Positions 21,716 to 30,731 of a DNA stretch of 47,743 nucleotides are shown in pieces (position 1 is the stretch's first letter; each line of letters begins with the position of its first letter). The notes under the pieces were generated by a model. It was given only the letters and a program-made list of their open reading frames with translations. It ran no database searches and was not told where the DNA came from. Origin of the DNA: a virus; IMG/VR virus record IMGVR_UViG_3300031576_000081, positions 1 to 47,743 of that record; one strand, 5' to 3'. A program made the translations under genes and the position numbers.

Positions 21716-22153
21716 ATGGCGGGTACAAACGGTGGCCGCTCGAACGGCGGCCGACCCAGCTGGCAGCGCATCACGAAGGCGCAGCGCGAAGCCTTCCTCG
21801 AGCACATCCGCGCCGGCCTGGATCGCTCGCAGGCGACCGCGGCCGTCAAGGCGCCGAAGGGGTCGTTCCGCACGCTATGTCGGTTCGACCCGCTCTTCGA
21901 AGGCGACTTCGAGGAGGCGCGCCGCGCAGGCTTCGAACCGAAGGCTGAGAGCCTGCTCGCGCGCATGTGGGTGATCGCGCATAGCGATCACCCAAGCGCA
22001 CTTCGCGCCTGTCATTACCTGAGCATGCTCTACTCGGCCGATTACCGCACAGCCCATGCGAGCGGACGACTTGGGCTGGCGCTCGAGGGGGCGGACGGCA
22101 AGGCGCTCGAGATCAAGCTCGCGTTCGACCCGAGCATGGTCGATGAAGGCTGA
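21716..22153 (+). CDS. terS: Terminase small subunit
   Basis: 145 residues with GGGAGG seven bases upstream. A basic N-terminus and an HTH (LEHIRAGLDRSQATAAVKAP then KGSFRTLCRF) recognise packaging DNA; the helical middle (SLLARMWVIAHSDHPSALRA) would oligomerise. Overlap with the large subunit supports the call. Confidence 0.8.
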   Translation: MAGTNGGRSNGGRPSWQRITKAQREAFLEHIRAGLDRSQATAAVKAPKGSFRTLCRFDPLFEGDFEEARRAGFEPKAESLLARMWVIAHSDHPSALRACHYLSMLYSADYRTAHASGRLGLALEGADGKALEIKLAFDPSMVDEG

Positions 22154-23543
22154 CCTCTCGTGGTTTGAGCCGCTTCCGAAGCAGCTTGGCTTCATGCGCA
22201 CAGCCGCCCGCGAGGCGGTCTACGCGGGCGGGTTCGGCTCCGGCAAGACGCTCTCGGGCGGGTTCCGCGCCCTCCTCGCCGCGGTAGAGCATCCAGGCAC
22301 TGTCGGGCTCGTCGGCCGCCAGTCATACGGTGCCCTTCGCGACAACACGCAGAAGGTAATCCTCGAGGGCGACGACAAGCCGCCGATCATCCCGCCGGAG
22401 CTCATTGCAGCACGCTCCGAGAAGGGCGGGACGTCGATCACCCTGCACAACGGATCCGAGATCCTCTTCCGCTCATTCCAAGACTGGAACGAGACGAAGT
22501 TGCTCGGCCCGAACTACGGCTTCGTCTACATCGACGAGCTGACTGAATGCACAGAGCGGGTCTGGCTCGCCTTCCTCTCGCGGCTGCGTCATCCAGCAGG
22601 CCCCGAGCAGGCATGGGGCTCGACGAATCCGAACGGCCACGACTGGGTATGGCGACGCTTCCACTCCGAGTCCGGGCAGGCCGAGTCAGGGTCTCTCCTC
22701 GTCCATGCGCCGACCGAGGAGAACATCCATCTCTCGACGACGTACGTCGCCTGGCTTCGCTCGCAGCCACGCGAGTGGCAGAAGCGCTACGTGGACGCAT
22801 CGTTCGACACCGCCGCCGGGATGATCTGGGACGAGTGGCAGCGCGAGGTGCATGTCGTCCCCAAGACGGTTGCGATCGAATACGACTGGCGCCGGTTCGA
22901 GTCGCTCGACCACGGCCGGCGCAATCCGACCGCATACCTGCAGTGGGTCATCGACCCCGATGGCTTCTGTCTCGTGTACGACGAGTATTACTCGCCGGGT
23001 CTCGTGTCCCAGCACGCGACGGCGATTGCCGTCACACGCGGCGCGCGCCAGTGGGGTCCGGTAATCGCCGACCGCCAAGTCTTCACCGCGGACGCCTACG
23101 GCAACACACCCGCCGCCGAGTACGGCAAGCACGGGATCACGATGCTCGCAGCCGACATGGACGTGAGCGCAGGTCTCCTGCGCGTGGCCGAGCTCCTGCT
23201 TCGCCACCCCGAGCGCGTCTTCCCCGCGTGGCATCCATGGGCGGGAACGCTCGGTCCGGACGGTCGCGGCTCGCCGCTTCTGTTCGTGTCGGAGCGCTGC
23301 TCTGCCCTTCTCGCCGAGATACCGAACTACGTGTGGCGCGATCTCTCGCCGACGCTCGAGGCGCGCCAGAACCAGCCCGAGGAGCCGCGCAAGCTGAACG
23401 ATCACGCTTGCGACGCGCTTCGCTACGGGGCCATGTCGCGCCCGCGCCCGAACCCGCTCCCAGACGAGGTGCGAGAGCAGCGTACGGAGCCAGCCTCCGA
23501 GCGCCGGGCCATCTCGGCGGGCGTCCTCGAGCGCACCTTCTAG
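22143..23543 (+). CDS. terL: Terminase large subunit
   Basis: 466 residues. ATP-driven DNA translocase and headful/cos nuclease. Walker A GGFGSGKT (about residues 29-36), Walker B FVYIDEL with the following glutamate, coupling motif GSTNPNG, and an RNase H-type nuclease domain with acidic residues (ESLDHGRRNPTAYLQWVID, ADAYGN and DHACDALRYG). Start ATG lies within the 3' end of the small subunit gene. Confidence 0.95.
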   Translation: MKADLSWFEPLPKQLGFMRTAAREAVYAGGFGSGKTLSGGFRALLAAVEHPGTVGLVGRQSYGALRDNTQKVILEGDDKPPIIPPELIAARSEKGGTSITLHNGSEILFRSFQDWNETKLLGPNYGFVYIDELTECTERVWLAFLSRLRHPAGPEQAWGSTNPNGHDWVWRRFHSESGQAESGSLLVHAPTEENIHLSTTYVAWLRSQPREWQKRYVDASFDTAAGMIWDEWQREVHVVPKTVAIEYDWRRFESLDHGRRNPTAYLQWVIDPDGFCLVYDEYYSPGLVSQHATAIAVTRGARQWGPVIADRQVFTADAYGNTPAAEYGKHGITMLAADMDVSAGLLRVAELLLRHPERVFPAWHPWAGTLGPDGRGSPLLFVSERCSALLAEIPNYVWRDLSPTLEARQNQPEEPRKLNDHACDALRYGAMSRPRPNPLPDEVREQRTEPASERRAISAGVLERTF

Positions 23544-23552
23544 GGAGGGCAC

Positions 23553-24941
23553 ATGCGGATCGGCCCGATCGAGATCGGTCGCGTCCGCGCGGCGCAAAGC
23601 TCCGCGCCAAGGGCAGGTCGCGAGCTTGGCGCATCCGGCGTCATCAACCTGCAGGGTTTCTTGCAGCAGCTCGAATACTCGACCGAGCTCAGCGGAACAA
23701 AGGGGCTCGCGAACCTCGAGCGCATGCGCTCCTCGGACGGAGCAGTAACCGAGACGCTGGGGCATCTCGTCGCTCCGATCCGGAACGCGAACTGGGACAT
23801 CGAGCCCGCCTCCGAGCAGGAAGACGATCTCGTCGTCGCCGAGGCCTGCCGGCAGGCGCTCTTCGAGTGGCCGACGCAGCCCTTCGCCGAATACCTCGAC
23901 CAGGCCCTCGACTACCTCGTCTTCGGACATATGCTGTTCGAGACCGTGTGGCAGGTCGTTGACTCGCCGCTCACGGTCGATCGCCCTGACGCCGAGCCGC
24001 TCGAGATACCTGATCGCCAGTATCTGACCTTCCGTCGCTTCGCCCAGAGGCTGCCTTCCACGATCGTCAAGTGGAACGTCGCCGACGGTGAGCTCGCATC
24101 GGTCGAGCAGTCCGTGTTCAAGGACGCCACCTTCTCGCAGATCGAGCTTCCCGCGTCCGAGCTCGTCGTCTATGTCAACCAGCGACGCGGCGACGACTTC
24201 ACCGGGCGGACGCTTCTTCGCGGCGCGTACAAGCACTGGGTCATGAAGGAGCTGATCGAGAAGATTGAGGTCGTTGCGCTCGAGCGTCACGGCGTCGGCG
24301 TCTGGGTCGGCTACCCCTCCGCGGCGTATGCCAATGACGACGCGGTGCTCGCCCGCATGGAGGACATGCTCGAGAACATCCGCGCAGGCGCGCGCACGTA
24401 CCTCGTTGCGCCGGGGCCGAAGGCGCAATCCTCGGCGGCGGCGCAGGACGGGTTCCTGTTCGAGGTCGTCTCTCCCGGCGGGCAGATGCCCGACTTCTCG
24501 AAGGCCAAGGAATACCATCGCGGCGAGATCAAGGGCTCATGCCTCGTCCGCTTCGCCGAGCTGGGGCACGCCTCGGTCGGCGCACGCGCGACCGGCGACG
24601 TCCAGTCCGAGGTCTGGCGCGACTCACTGCACGCGATCGCCCGCCACATCGGCGAGGTGAACGACGAGCCGCTTCGCCGCTTCTGCGACGCGAACTTCTC
24701 GGGCGTCCGCCGCTACCCCAAGCTCGTCGCGCGCGAGATCGAGTCGAAGAACCTTGAGGAGTTCGCGAACGCCCACTTCCGACTCGTCACGGCAGGCGCG
24801 ATCGCCGCTGACAGCTCGTATCGCCGCTACGTACGCGAGGTGCTGGGCGCCCCGGCGGAGGACGATCCCGAGGCCGCGGGCGCCGAGCGCGAGGCGTCTA
24901 CGCCGACGCCGCCCGACGAGTTCGAGATCGAGGAGGAGTAG
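23553..24941 (+). CDS. Portal protein, Mu gp29 (DUF935) type
   Basis: 462 residues. The family hallmark is NLERMRSSDGAVTETLGHLV followed by APIRNANWDIEPA, DYLVFGHMLFETVWQ, later HWVMKELIEKIEVVALERHG and GRTLLRGAYK. Portals form the dodecameric DNA gate of the capsid. Length is close to Mu gp29 (about 510). Position after the terminase is as expected. Confidence 0.85.
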   Translation: MRIGPIEIGRVRAAQSSAPRAGRELGASGVINLQGFLQQLEYSTELSGTKGLANLERMRSSDGAVTETLGHLVAPIRNANWDIEPASEQEDDLVVAEACRQALFEWPTQPFAEYLDQALDYLVFGHMLFETVWQVVDSPLTVDRPDAEPLEIPDRQYLTFRRFAQRLPSTIVKWNVADGELASVEQSVFKDATFSQIELPASELVVYVNQRRGDDFTGRTLLRGAYKHWVMKELIEKIEVVALERHGVGVWVGYPSAAYANDDAVLARMEDMLENIRAGARTYLVAPGPKAQSSAAAQDGFLFEVVSPGGQMPDFSKAKEYHRGEIKGSCLVRFAELGHASVGARATGDVQSEVWRDSLHAIARHIGEVNDEPLRRFCDANFSGVRRYPKLVAREIESKNLEEFANAHFRLVTAGAIAADSSYRRYVREVLGAPAEDDPEAAGAEREASTPTPPDEFEIEEE

Positions 24942-25109
24942 ATGCCCGTGCAGAAGATCACGGTGGAGATCCCGACGCTGGAGATCACCGAGGACGAGCG
25001 CAATGAGGCTGCCGTCGAGATCGCGCGGGCTGTGCAAGGCGTCCTCCTGGCCTACCTCGAGTCGCGTGACGCCCTGCAGGCCGTCGTGACGCAGTGGGTC
25101 GAGCAGTGA
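24942..25109 (+). CDS. 55-residue head-region protein
   Basis: ATG directly after the portal stop, with AGGAGGAG overlapping the portal end. Acidic N-terminus and amphipathic helix (AAVEIARAVQGVLLAYLESR). Unknown. Confidence 0.6.
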   Translation: MPVQKITVEIPTLEITEDERNEAAVEIARAVQGVLLAYLESRDALQAVVTQWVEQ

Positions 25110-25276
25110 GCACGCCGAGCACGTACTGCCCGGACTGCGAGCGCGAGATACCCGGCACACGCGAGGACTTCGTCGCGCATCGCGAGGACGCGCATCCCCC
25201 GGCGCCACGCGTCGTCTCCGTAGCCGGCGGGATCGAGTCTCAGGCCAAGGTCGGCAGTCCCGGCGGCGGCCGCTAA
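25106..25276 (+). CDS. 56-residue zinc-finger protein
   Basis: GTG 25106 overlaps the previous stop. YCPDCEREIPGTREDFVAHR followed by EDAH is a C2H2-like zinc finger. Small fingers of this kind are common in phage head regions; role unknown. Confidence 0.6.
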   Translation: MSTPSTYCPDCEREIPGTREDFVAHREDAHPPAPRVVSVAGGIESQAKVGSPGGGR

Positions 25277-25295
25277 CACCAGGGAGGCCTGACGA

Positions 25296-25718
25296 ATGGC
25301 GAACATCCTGACCAACGCGGGTCGTGAGGGCTTTCTCGTCGCCTCGCAGGGCTGGAAGGCGGGATCCGTACCGGGGACGTGGGTGCCGTACATCGTCGGC
25401 TCCTGGGCCGGACCCGCGGCCGACGGCATCTTCCTGTCGAGCATTCCCGTCGCGGTGTGGCGGGCACGGGGCACCTACCTGACGACGAAGACGACGGCCT
25501 CCGGGATCGCCGACGCCGACGACACGACGCTCGTGGGCGTGGGCTCGGCGGGCTCGGCGACGGCGGTCGCCATCGTGCTCATCAACGAGACGGCTGCCTC
25601 GGACACCTCGCTTATGGGCGCCTACATCGACGTCGCGACCGGGCTGCCGTTCCTCCCCAACGGGGGCGATGTCTCGGTCGCCTGGGACAACGGGGCCAAC
25701 AAGATCTTCAAGCTCTAG
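25296..25718 (+). CDS. Virion-associated protein, head fibre or decoration candidate
   Basis: 140 residues, GGGAGG before the ATG. Beta-rich and low in charge (GTYLTTKTTASGIADADDTT, then GLPFLPNGGDVSVAWDNGAN), the composition of virion surface proteins. No family recognised. Confidence 0.6.
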   Translation: MANILTNAGREGFLVASQGWKAGSVPGTWVPYIVGSWAGPAADGIFLSSIPVAVWRARGTYLTTKTTASGIADADDTTLVGVGSAGSATAVAIVLINETAASDTSLMGAYIDVATGLPFLPNGGDVSVAWDNGANKIFKL

Positions 25719-25732
25719 AGGGCCGACGACCC

Positions 25733-26578
25733 GTGCTCTGGATTCCCCAGAAGGGCAGGCTTCACCAGCAGCACAACACGGGCGCGGTCGGCTCCCTGAA
25801 CATCGGCACGAACGTCACGACGGGAGCTGCGGCGGGAACGAAGGGCGCGGTCGCAGAGCTGATTGCCTCGACGAACTTCGACGCCTACTTGCTCGGGATC
25901 CACGCAGCCGACTACGGGATCTCGGCAATCGCCTGCGAGGGGATGCTCGACATCCTGATCGGGACCGCGACCGAGGAAGTGCTGATCGCCAACTTGCTCA
26001 TGGGCCACTGCGCGGGGCCGAACTTAGCGGCGATCCCGGCCTCGATCGGGAAGTGGTGGCTCTTCCCCCTCTACATCCCGGCCGGAGCCCGGATCTCGGC
26101 GCAAGCTGCCGGCGCGCGCGTCTCGACCGTCGTCCGGGTCGCCGTCCATCTCTGGGGTGGGCATGGGATACCGCCCTTCCGCGTCGGCTCCAGGGTCATC
26201 ACTTACCCGACCGCCCCCTCCGTCCCGCGCGGGCTCGCGATCACGCCGGGCGCGTCGGGAGCCGAGGGCGCGTGGACACAAATCGTCGCCGCGACCAGCG
26301 AGGATCACTTCGCGATCGTTCCGAGCTTCCAGGTCGAGACCGACACGACCGTCACGCAGAAGGCGTACGCGCTCGATATAGGCGTCGGTGCGGCCACCGA
26401 GGAGATGATCGCGGAGGGCTACTGGTTCGTGACGGGAACGGGCGAGGGGATGACCGGCTACTGGCCAGACATGCCTTGCTTCGCGAACGTGCCCTCGGGC
26501 TCGCGTCTCGTCGCCCGCGTCTCCAACTCGGGGACGAACGACGTCGCCTACGGAGCGATGCTGCATTGCGTCAGCTAG
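25733..26578 (+). CDS. Virion-associated beta-rich protein
   Basis: 281 residues from GTG 25733, with only GAGGG upstream, so the start is uncertain. Long beta-rich Ala/Gly/Thr sequence with GYWFVTGTGEGMTGYWPDMP near the end. By position a capsid surface protein or fibre. Confidence 0.6.
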   Translation: MLWIPQKGRLHQQHNTGAVGSLNIGTNVTTGAAAGTKGAVAELIASTNFDAYLLGIHAADYGISAIACEGMLDILIGTATEEVLIANLLMGHCAGPNLAAIPASIGKWWLFPLYIPAGARISAQAAGARVSTVVRVAVHLWGGHGIPPFRVGSRVITYPTAPSVPRGLAITPGASGAEGAWTQIVAATSEDHFAIVPSFQVETDTTVTQKAYALDIGVGAATEEMIAEGYWFVTGTGEGMTGYWPDMPCFANVPSGSRLVARVSNSGTNDVAYGAMLHCVS

Positions 26579-26588
26579 GAGGTGAGTG

Positions 26589-26924
26589 ATGGCGATCAGC
26601 GAACATGCGACCGGCAGCCAGACAGCCACGATCGGGACGGAGCACACGCTCAACCCGACGACGCCCGAGACGACGGACGGCATCTACCAGCTCTGGATCG
26701 ATACCTTGGCGATGGCGAAGGCCGACGAGACCGAGATTCGGATCAAGGAGAAGGCGCGCACTGGCGACACGCAGCGTCTCGTTTTCCTGGCGACCCTCAC
26801 CGACACGCAGTCGGAGATGTTCGTCACTCCCACGCTGATCCTCATGAACGGCTGGGACATGACCTTGAAGCAGACGGCGGGAGTGGGAAGGGCCTACCCG
26901 TGGTCTGTCCGCAAGGTGGCCTGA
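26589..26924 (+). CDS. Virion-associated small beta protein
   Basis: 111 residues. AGGAGG at 26578-26583 supports ATG 26589 rather than the GTG at 26586. Beta-rich with TPETTDGIYQLWIDTLAMAK and PTLILMNGWDMTLKQTAGVG. Such proteins recur next to fibre-like genes in similar phages; function unknown. Confidence 0.65.
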   Translation: MAISEHATGSQTATIGTEHTLNPTTPETTDGIYQLWIDTLAMAKADETEIRIKEKARTGDTQRLVFLATLTDTQSEMFVTPTLILMNGWDMTLKQTAGVGRAYPWSVRKVA

Positions 26925-26925
26925 G

Positions 26926-27129
26926 GTGGACACCCAGTACACACTCGCGGGCAAGATCGGCCTCGGCGATCAGCGTCCGGCTTGCGAGGAGCTAGCGACG
27001 CTCTTCTCTCACCTTCCGAACATGGGCGTGCGCGTCCTTGCGCTCGCGCACGCCCTCGACGGCACGCTCGTCATCACGCTCGACCGACCGCTCAGTGCTG
27101 ACGAACGCGAGCACTTCGGGATGCAGTAA
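26926..27129 (+). CDS. 67-residue protein of the head region
   Basis: GTG one base after the previous stop. Compact alpha/beta sequence (NMGVRVLALAHALDGTLVIT). Unknown. Confidence 0.5.
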   Translation: MDTQYTLAGKIGLGDQRPACEELATLFSHLPNMGVRVLALAHALDGTLVITLDRPLSADEREHFGMQ

Positions 27130-28167
27130 GTGTCAGCCTTCTGGTGGTACTCAGGTGCCGCCGAGGCGCAGCAGCTCGCAGGGGAGGCACCGCCTCCGGG
27201 GGTAAGCGGAGCCGGAGCAATCGCGAGCGCGGAGGCCTTCGGAACCCCCAACGTAATCCGGCACGTGCGCACAGCGGGTGTGATCGCATCCGCAGAAGCG
27301 TTCGGCTCGCAGAACGTGAGTCGGGTCGTGCGCAATGCTGGAGCCATAGCGAGCAGCGAGGCAGCGGGAGAGCCTCGCATGAACCGAATCGTGCAACCCG
27401 TCGGACTCGCGAGCGCTGAAGCGTTCGGGGCCGGTACCGCTCGCTTCCTCGTCTATCCGCTCGGTGTCGCTTCCGGGCAGGCCCTGGGACAGCCGACGGT
27501 CGGGATCACGCTCATCTTCTCGGCCGGCGGGATCGTCTCGGCGGAGATCTTCGGGCAGCAGCAGGTGCGCTTCGTCCTGCAACCGCTGGGGCTCGTGAGC
27601 GCAGAGACATTCGCTGTCCCGCGCGCGCTCTTCCGCATCCACCCTCTCGGCAGCGCAAGCGTGGAGGCGTTCGGCACGCCCAAGCTCGGGGACAAGCTCG
27701 TGTCAGCTGCGGGCGGCATCGCGAGCGCGGAGTCCTTCGGACTCGCGCGTATGCTGCGTATCGTCCGCCTGGCCGGAGCGGTTCCCTCGCTCGAGGCATT
27801 CGGCGATCCGCGCTTGTCGCGCGTCATCTCCCCAGTTGAGATCGCCTCGGCCGAGGCCTTCGGTAGCGCCTACGTGCGGCGGCGCGTTCTCGTCATAGGC
27901 CTCGTCAGCGGAGAGGTTTTCGGGATCGCCGAGATCCTCGGTGCCGCGGCGGCGCCGCCCGCCGGCCTCGTCATCGGCTCCGTCTTTGTCGCCGACCTTG
28001 CCCGCTTCGAGCTGCTCGTGCTCGACGGAGAGACGTACCTCGTCGTGAGCGAGGACATTGCGCTCTCAGCAGGGCCAGCGGTAGCCGAAGAGGAGCGCTA
28101 CGGCGCACAGCTCGCGGATAGCGGGCTCGCTGGAGGGCCGCGCATCTCCGACCGGCACGGAGGCTGA
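27130..28167 (+). CDS. SAEAFG-repeat structural protein
   Basis: 345 residues. Twelve copies of a unit of about 18-25 residues centred on G-x-I-A-S-A-E-A-F-G-x-P run from about residue 27 to 272, for example GAIASAEAFGTPNV, GVIASAEAFGSQNV and GSASVEAFGTPKL. A C-terminal beta segment (FVADLARFELLVLDGETYLV) ends the protein. The regular spacing implies a solenoid or trimeric fibre. Similar repeats are seen in uncharacterised phage structural genes. Likely a head fibre or decoration. Confidence 0.65.
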   Translation: MSAFWWYSGAAEAQQLAGEAPPPGVSGAGAIASAEAFGTPNVIRHVRTAGVIASAEAFGSQNVSRVVRNAGAIASSEAAGEPRMNRIVQPVGLASAEAFGAGTARFLVYPLGVASGQALGQPTVGITLIFSAGGIVSAEIFGQQQVRFVLQPLGLVSAETFAVPRALFRIHPLGSASVEAFGTPKLGDKLVSAAGGIASAESFGLARMLRIVRLAGAVPSLEAFGDPRLSRVISPVEIASAEAFGSAYVRRRVLVIGLVSGEVFGIAEILGAAAAPPAGLVIGSVFVADLARFELLVLDGETYLVVSEDIALSAGPAVAEEERYGAQLADSGLAGGPRISDRHGG

Positions 28168-28171
28168 GCCA

Positions 28172-28495
28172 GTGACGACACCCGACACGGTCAGCAGGTA
28201 CGACCTCAATGACCTCGTCCGCTTCATCGCGACCTTCGTCTCGACCGACGCGATCACGGCTGCCGACGCCTCGACGATCACCTTCTACACCAAGAACCCC
28301 TCGGGCGTGATCGCGAGCTACGTGTTCACGGGTGGTGCCGGCGGTGGCTCCATCACCCGCCTGGGGGTCGGCGCATACGCGAAGGACTGGACGCTCGATG
28401 TGGTCGGCTCCTGGTTCTACCGCTGGGCCGCCACGGGCGGCATCCAGGCGAACGAGGAGTGGAGCGCGATCGTCGATCGCTCGTTCATTTTATAG
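28172..28495 (+). CDS. Ig-like structural protein
   Basis: 107 residues from GTG 28172. Alternating strands, including STITFYTKNPSGVIASYVFT and GSWFYRWAATGGIQANEEWS, fit a small Ig-like or BppU-type beta sandwich as in phage surface proteins. Directly downstream of the repeat protein. Confidence 0.55.
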   Translation: MTTPDTVSRYDLNDLVRFIATFVSTDAITAADASTITFYTKNPSGVIASYVFTGGAGGGSITRLGVGAYAKDWTLDVVGSWFYRWAATGGIQANEEWSAIVDRSFIL

Positions 28496-28518
28496 CTTCG
28501 ACTGAGAGAGGTCTCCCT

Positions 28519-29298
28519 GTGAGCGTCGTCGTCTGGGAGCCGCGCATCGCGCTCACCGCAGCCGAGGCCACAGTCGACTTCCCCGCTCACAACGAGCATA
28601 TCGTCGAGCAGCGAACGGTGATCGAGGACGCAGCCTGGCCGACGGCTCGCCGGCTCGTCCTCACAAGTGAGGAGCTCGGCGGCTATGTCTCGCAGAAGGC
28701 TAGGGACGATCTGGCTGCCAGGCTCGAGCAGAGCCTCGAGCGCACGGCGCGCTTCGGCTTCCGCGAGGCCAAGCGGGAGATCGCAGCGCTCCGAGAAGGA
28801 CGAGCGATCACTGCCGCAGTCGCTCTGCCCGAAGACGCCGGCGAGCACGGAGAACTGGCTCTGCAAGGGCTCGACGGGATCCGACGCTTGATCCGCCAGC
28901 GCTCGCATGAGGCAACGCTGCTTGTCGCCGACGCCGTCACAGAAGCCGGCAAGACGCCTGGGCTGACGACCGCGGAGCGCGAGGTGCTGCTGACCAAGGT
29001 TGCGCGCCGTGCTCTGCACAACAACGTCCTCGAGATCGTCGGCGAGACGCTCAACATGGGCCGCACCGCCGGAGCGCTGTCGCTACCCGTCCCGCCCGAG
29101 TTCGCGCTTCGCTCCGAGCAGCTCGACAAGCGCACATGCGACCCCTGCTCGCGCTTGCACGGTGAGATCGCCGTGGTCGGCTCCGCCGACTACTTCGCGC
29201 TCATGCCGCCGACAGGGTGTCTCGGGGGAGGGCGATGTCGCGGGATCTGGGTGTTCGGCGACGGCCCCGTTGATTTCAGGCTTTCAGAAGCGGCTTGA
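28519..29298 (+). CDS. MuF-like minor head protein
   Basis: 259 residues from GTG 28519. The C-terminal MuF signature is present: TCDPCSRLHGEIAVVGSADY, then PPTGCLGGGRCRGIWVF, with Cys positions as in the Mu gpF C-terminal region. The N-terminal half is helical. The protein joins the portal in procapsid assembly. It is separated from the portal by eight small genes. Confidence 0.75.
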   Translation: MSVVVWEPRIALTAAEATVDFPAHNEHIVEQRTVIEDAAWPTARRLVLTSEELGGYVSQKARDDLAARLEQSLERTARFGFREAKREIAALREGRAITAAVALPEDAGEHGELALQGLDGIRRLIRQRSHEATLLVADAVTEAGKTPGLTTAEREVLLTKVARRALHNNVLEIVGETLNMGRTAGALSLPVPPEFALRSEQLDKRTCDPCSRLHGEIAVVGSADYFALMPPTGCLGGGRCRGIWVFGDGPVDFRLSEAA

Positions 29299-29308
29299 AG
29301 GAGAGTCC

Positions 29309-30691
29309 ATGCGAAATGAAGCTCGCCTCGTAACGTTCCTGGCACGCGCGGTCGAGGAGATCGCCGACGACGGGACGCAGTGGATCGAGGTCATGCCGAC
29401 CGCCACCGAGGCTCGCAACGGCAAGTGGTTCTTCACGATCACCGCCGATGATCTCGATGTCTACGCGAGCTCGATCCGCGCGAATCCCGGCTCGATCCCG
29501 GTCGACTACGACCACGCCGAGACCGGTGCCGGCACTAAGGCGGCAGGCTGGTTCACGGGTGAGGCCGAGGTGCGCGGCTCGGGTGGCGAGTCGCGTCTGT
29601 GGGCGCTCGTCAAGTGGACGAGCTCGGCAGCCGTAGCGATCCGCGACGGCGAATGGAAGCGCATCTCGCCCGAGTTCACCTTCGAGAAGCGCGATCCGCG
29701 CTCCGGCCTCATGACGAAGGCGAAGGAACTCATCGCCGCCACGCTCACGAATCGGCCGTTCTTCGACGAGCTTACGCCGGTGACTGCGGCCGTCCTCTGG
29801 GAGCCGGGTGAAGGCCTACAGGATCTTCTCGCGCGCGTGTTCGACGCGCTCAACCCCGGCGGCTATGAGAACGCGTCTTTCTGGGTCATGGACGTCACCT
29901 CGTCGAAAGCGCTCGTCGGCGAGTACGACGGGGAGCGCAAGTGGGTCGTGGAGTTCACTGTTGCCGAGTCGGGCGAGATTTCCATCCCGCCGCGCGCGGA
30001 CTGGGCGCCCGCGGAGCAGGAATGGGTTGAGGCTGCCTCGGCCATGCTTCGTACCATCCGGGCCATGAGGCCCTTTACTGAAGGAGACACGATGCTGAGC
30101 GACAAGCTCAAGGCGGTCGCCGTCGAGGCAGGCCTCGCAGACGACGCCAGCGAAGACGACATCCTCGATGCCGTCAAGGCCCTGAAGGTGAAGGCGGAGA
30201 CGCCCAAGGGCGAGGGCGACGGCGACGGTGAGTCCGTGCGCCTCGACCGCGAGACGGTCGCGAAGCTGACCGCTTCGGCCGCCAAGGGCGAAGAGGCAGC
30301 GAAGAAGCTGCACGACCTCGAGCGCGACACCCTGCTCGCGAAGGCGGTCGAGGAGGGCAAGATCCTCCCGGTCCAGAAGGACGCCTACGCGACGATGTTC
30401 GACGTCGACACGGAGAGCGTGAAGGCGCTCCTCGAGGCGACGCCGGCACGCTCCTTCGCAGCCCGTGGTTCGGGTGAGACGGGCGGCGAGGGTGACGAGG
30501 ACGAGGCGGCCGTGAAAGCCGTTGCCGCGCGCGTGTCTCGCGGCTCGGACGCGAAGGACGGTCGCGAGATCATCGGCGCCGACATCGTCGTCGAGGCGGA
30601 GAAGATCCTCGCCGCTGGCGGCAAGACGGAGCCCACCGAGGAGGAGTACGCAACGGCGCTCGCGCAGGCCGCCTCCAAGCAGGTCGCGTAG
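29309..30691 (+). CDS. Mu gpI-like prohead protease with C-terminal scaffold
   Basis: 460 residues. The N-terminal protease domain shows WIEVMPTATEARNGKWFFTI, SIPVDYDHAETGAGTKAAGW (catalytic-type His) and IAATLTNRPFFDELTP as in Mu gpI. A middle part (about 170-255) of unknown role follows, then an acidic coiled scaffold (from about residue 262). A second in-frame start at 30092 with its own ribosome site would make the scaffold alone. Confidence 0.8.
   Translation: MRNEARLVTFLARAVEEIADDGTQWIEVMPTATEARNGKWFFTITADDLDVYASSIRANPGSIPVDYDHAETGAGTKAAGWFTGEAEVRGSGGESRLWALVKWTSSAAVAIRDGEWKRISPEFTFEKRDPRSGLMTKAKELIAATLTNRPFFDELTPVTAAVLWEPGEGLQDLLARVFDALNPGGYENASFWVMDVTSSKALVGEYDGERKWVVEFTVAESGEISIPPRADWAPAEQEWVEAASAMLRTIRAMRPFTEGDTMLSDKLKAVAVEAGLADDASEDDILDAVKALKVKAETPKGEGDGDGESVRLDRETVAKLTASAAKGEEAAKKLHDLERDTLLAKAVEEGKILPVQKDAYATMFDVDTESVKALLEATPARSFAARGSGETGGEGDEDEAAVKAVAARVSRGSDAKDGREIIGADIVVEAEKILAAGGKTEPTEEEYATALAQAASKQVA
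30092..30691 (+). CDS. Nested scaffold protein from an internal start
   Basis: ATG 30092 is codon 262 of the protease gene, preceded by GAAGGAGACACG (AAGGAG at 30081-30086). The product of 199 residues would contain MLSDKLKAVAVEAGLADDAS and the acidic coiled region only. Mu (I/Z) and lambda (C/Nu3) make their scaffolds in the same way. Confidence 0.65.
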   Translation: MLSDKLKAVAVEAGLADDASEDDILDAVKALKVKAETPKGEGDGDGESVRLDRETVAKLTASAAKGEEAAKKLHDLERDTLLAKAVEEGKILPVQKDAYATMFDVDTESVKALLEATPARSFAARGSGETGGEGDEDEAAVKAVAARVSRGSDAKDGREIIGADIVVEAEKILAAGGKTEPTEEEYATALAQAASKQVA

Positions 30692-30731
30692 TCCCCCGTT
30701 CCCACTCCCGTACCACTCCGAAGGAGATCAC

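Noticed and set aside
22547-23962. 471-codon rightward frame
   Set aside because: Shadow of the terminase large subunit in another frame; arginine-rich and without motifs.
22686-24518. 610-codon leftward open frame
   Set aside because: Antisense shadow of the terminase and portal genes; typical of high-GC DNA where antisense frames stay open.
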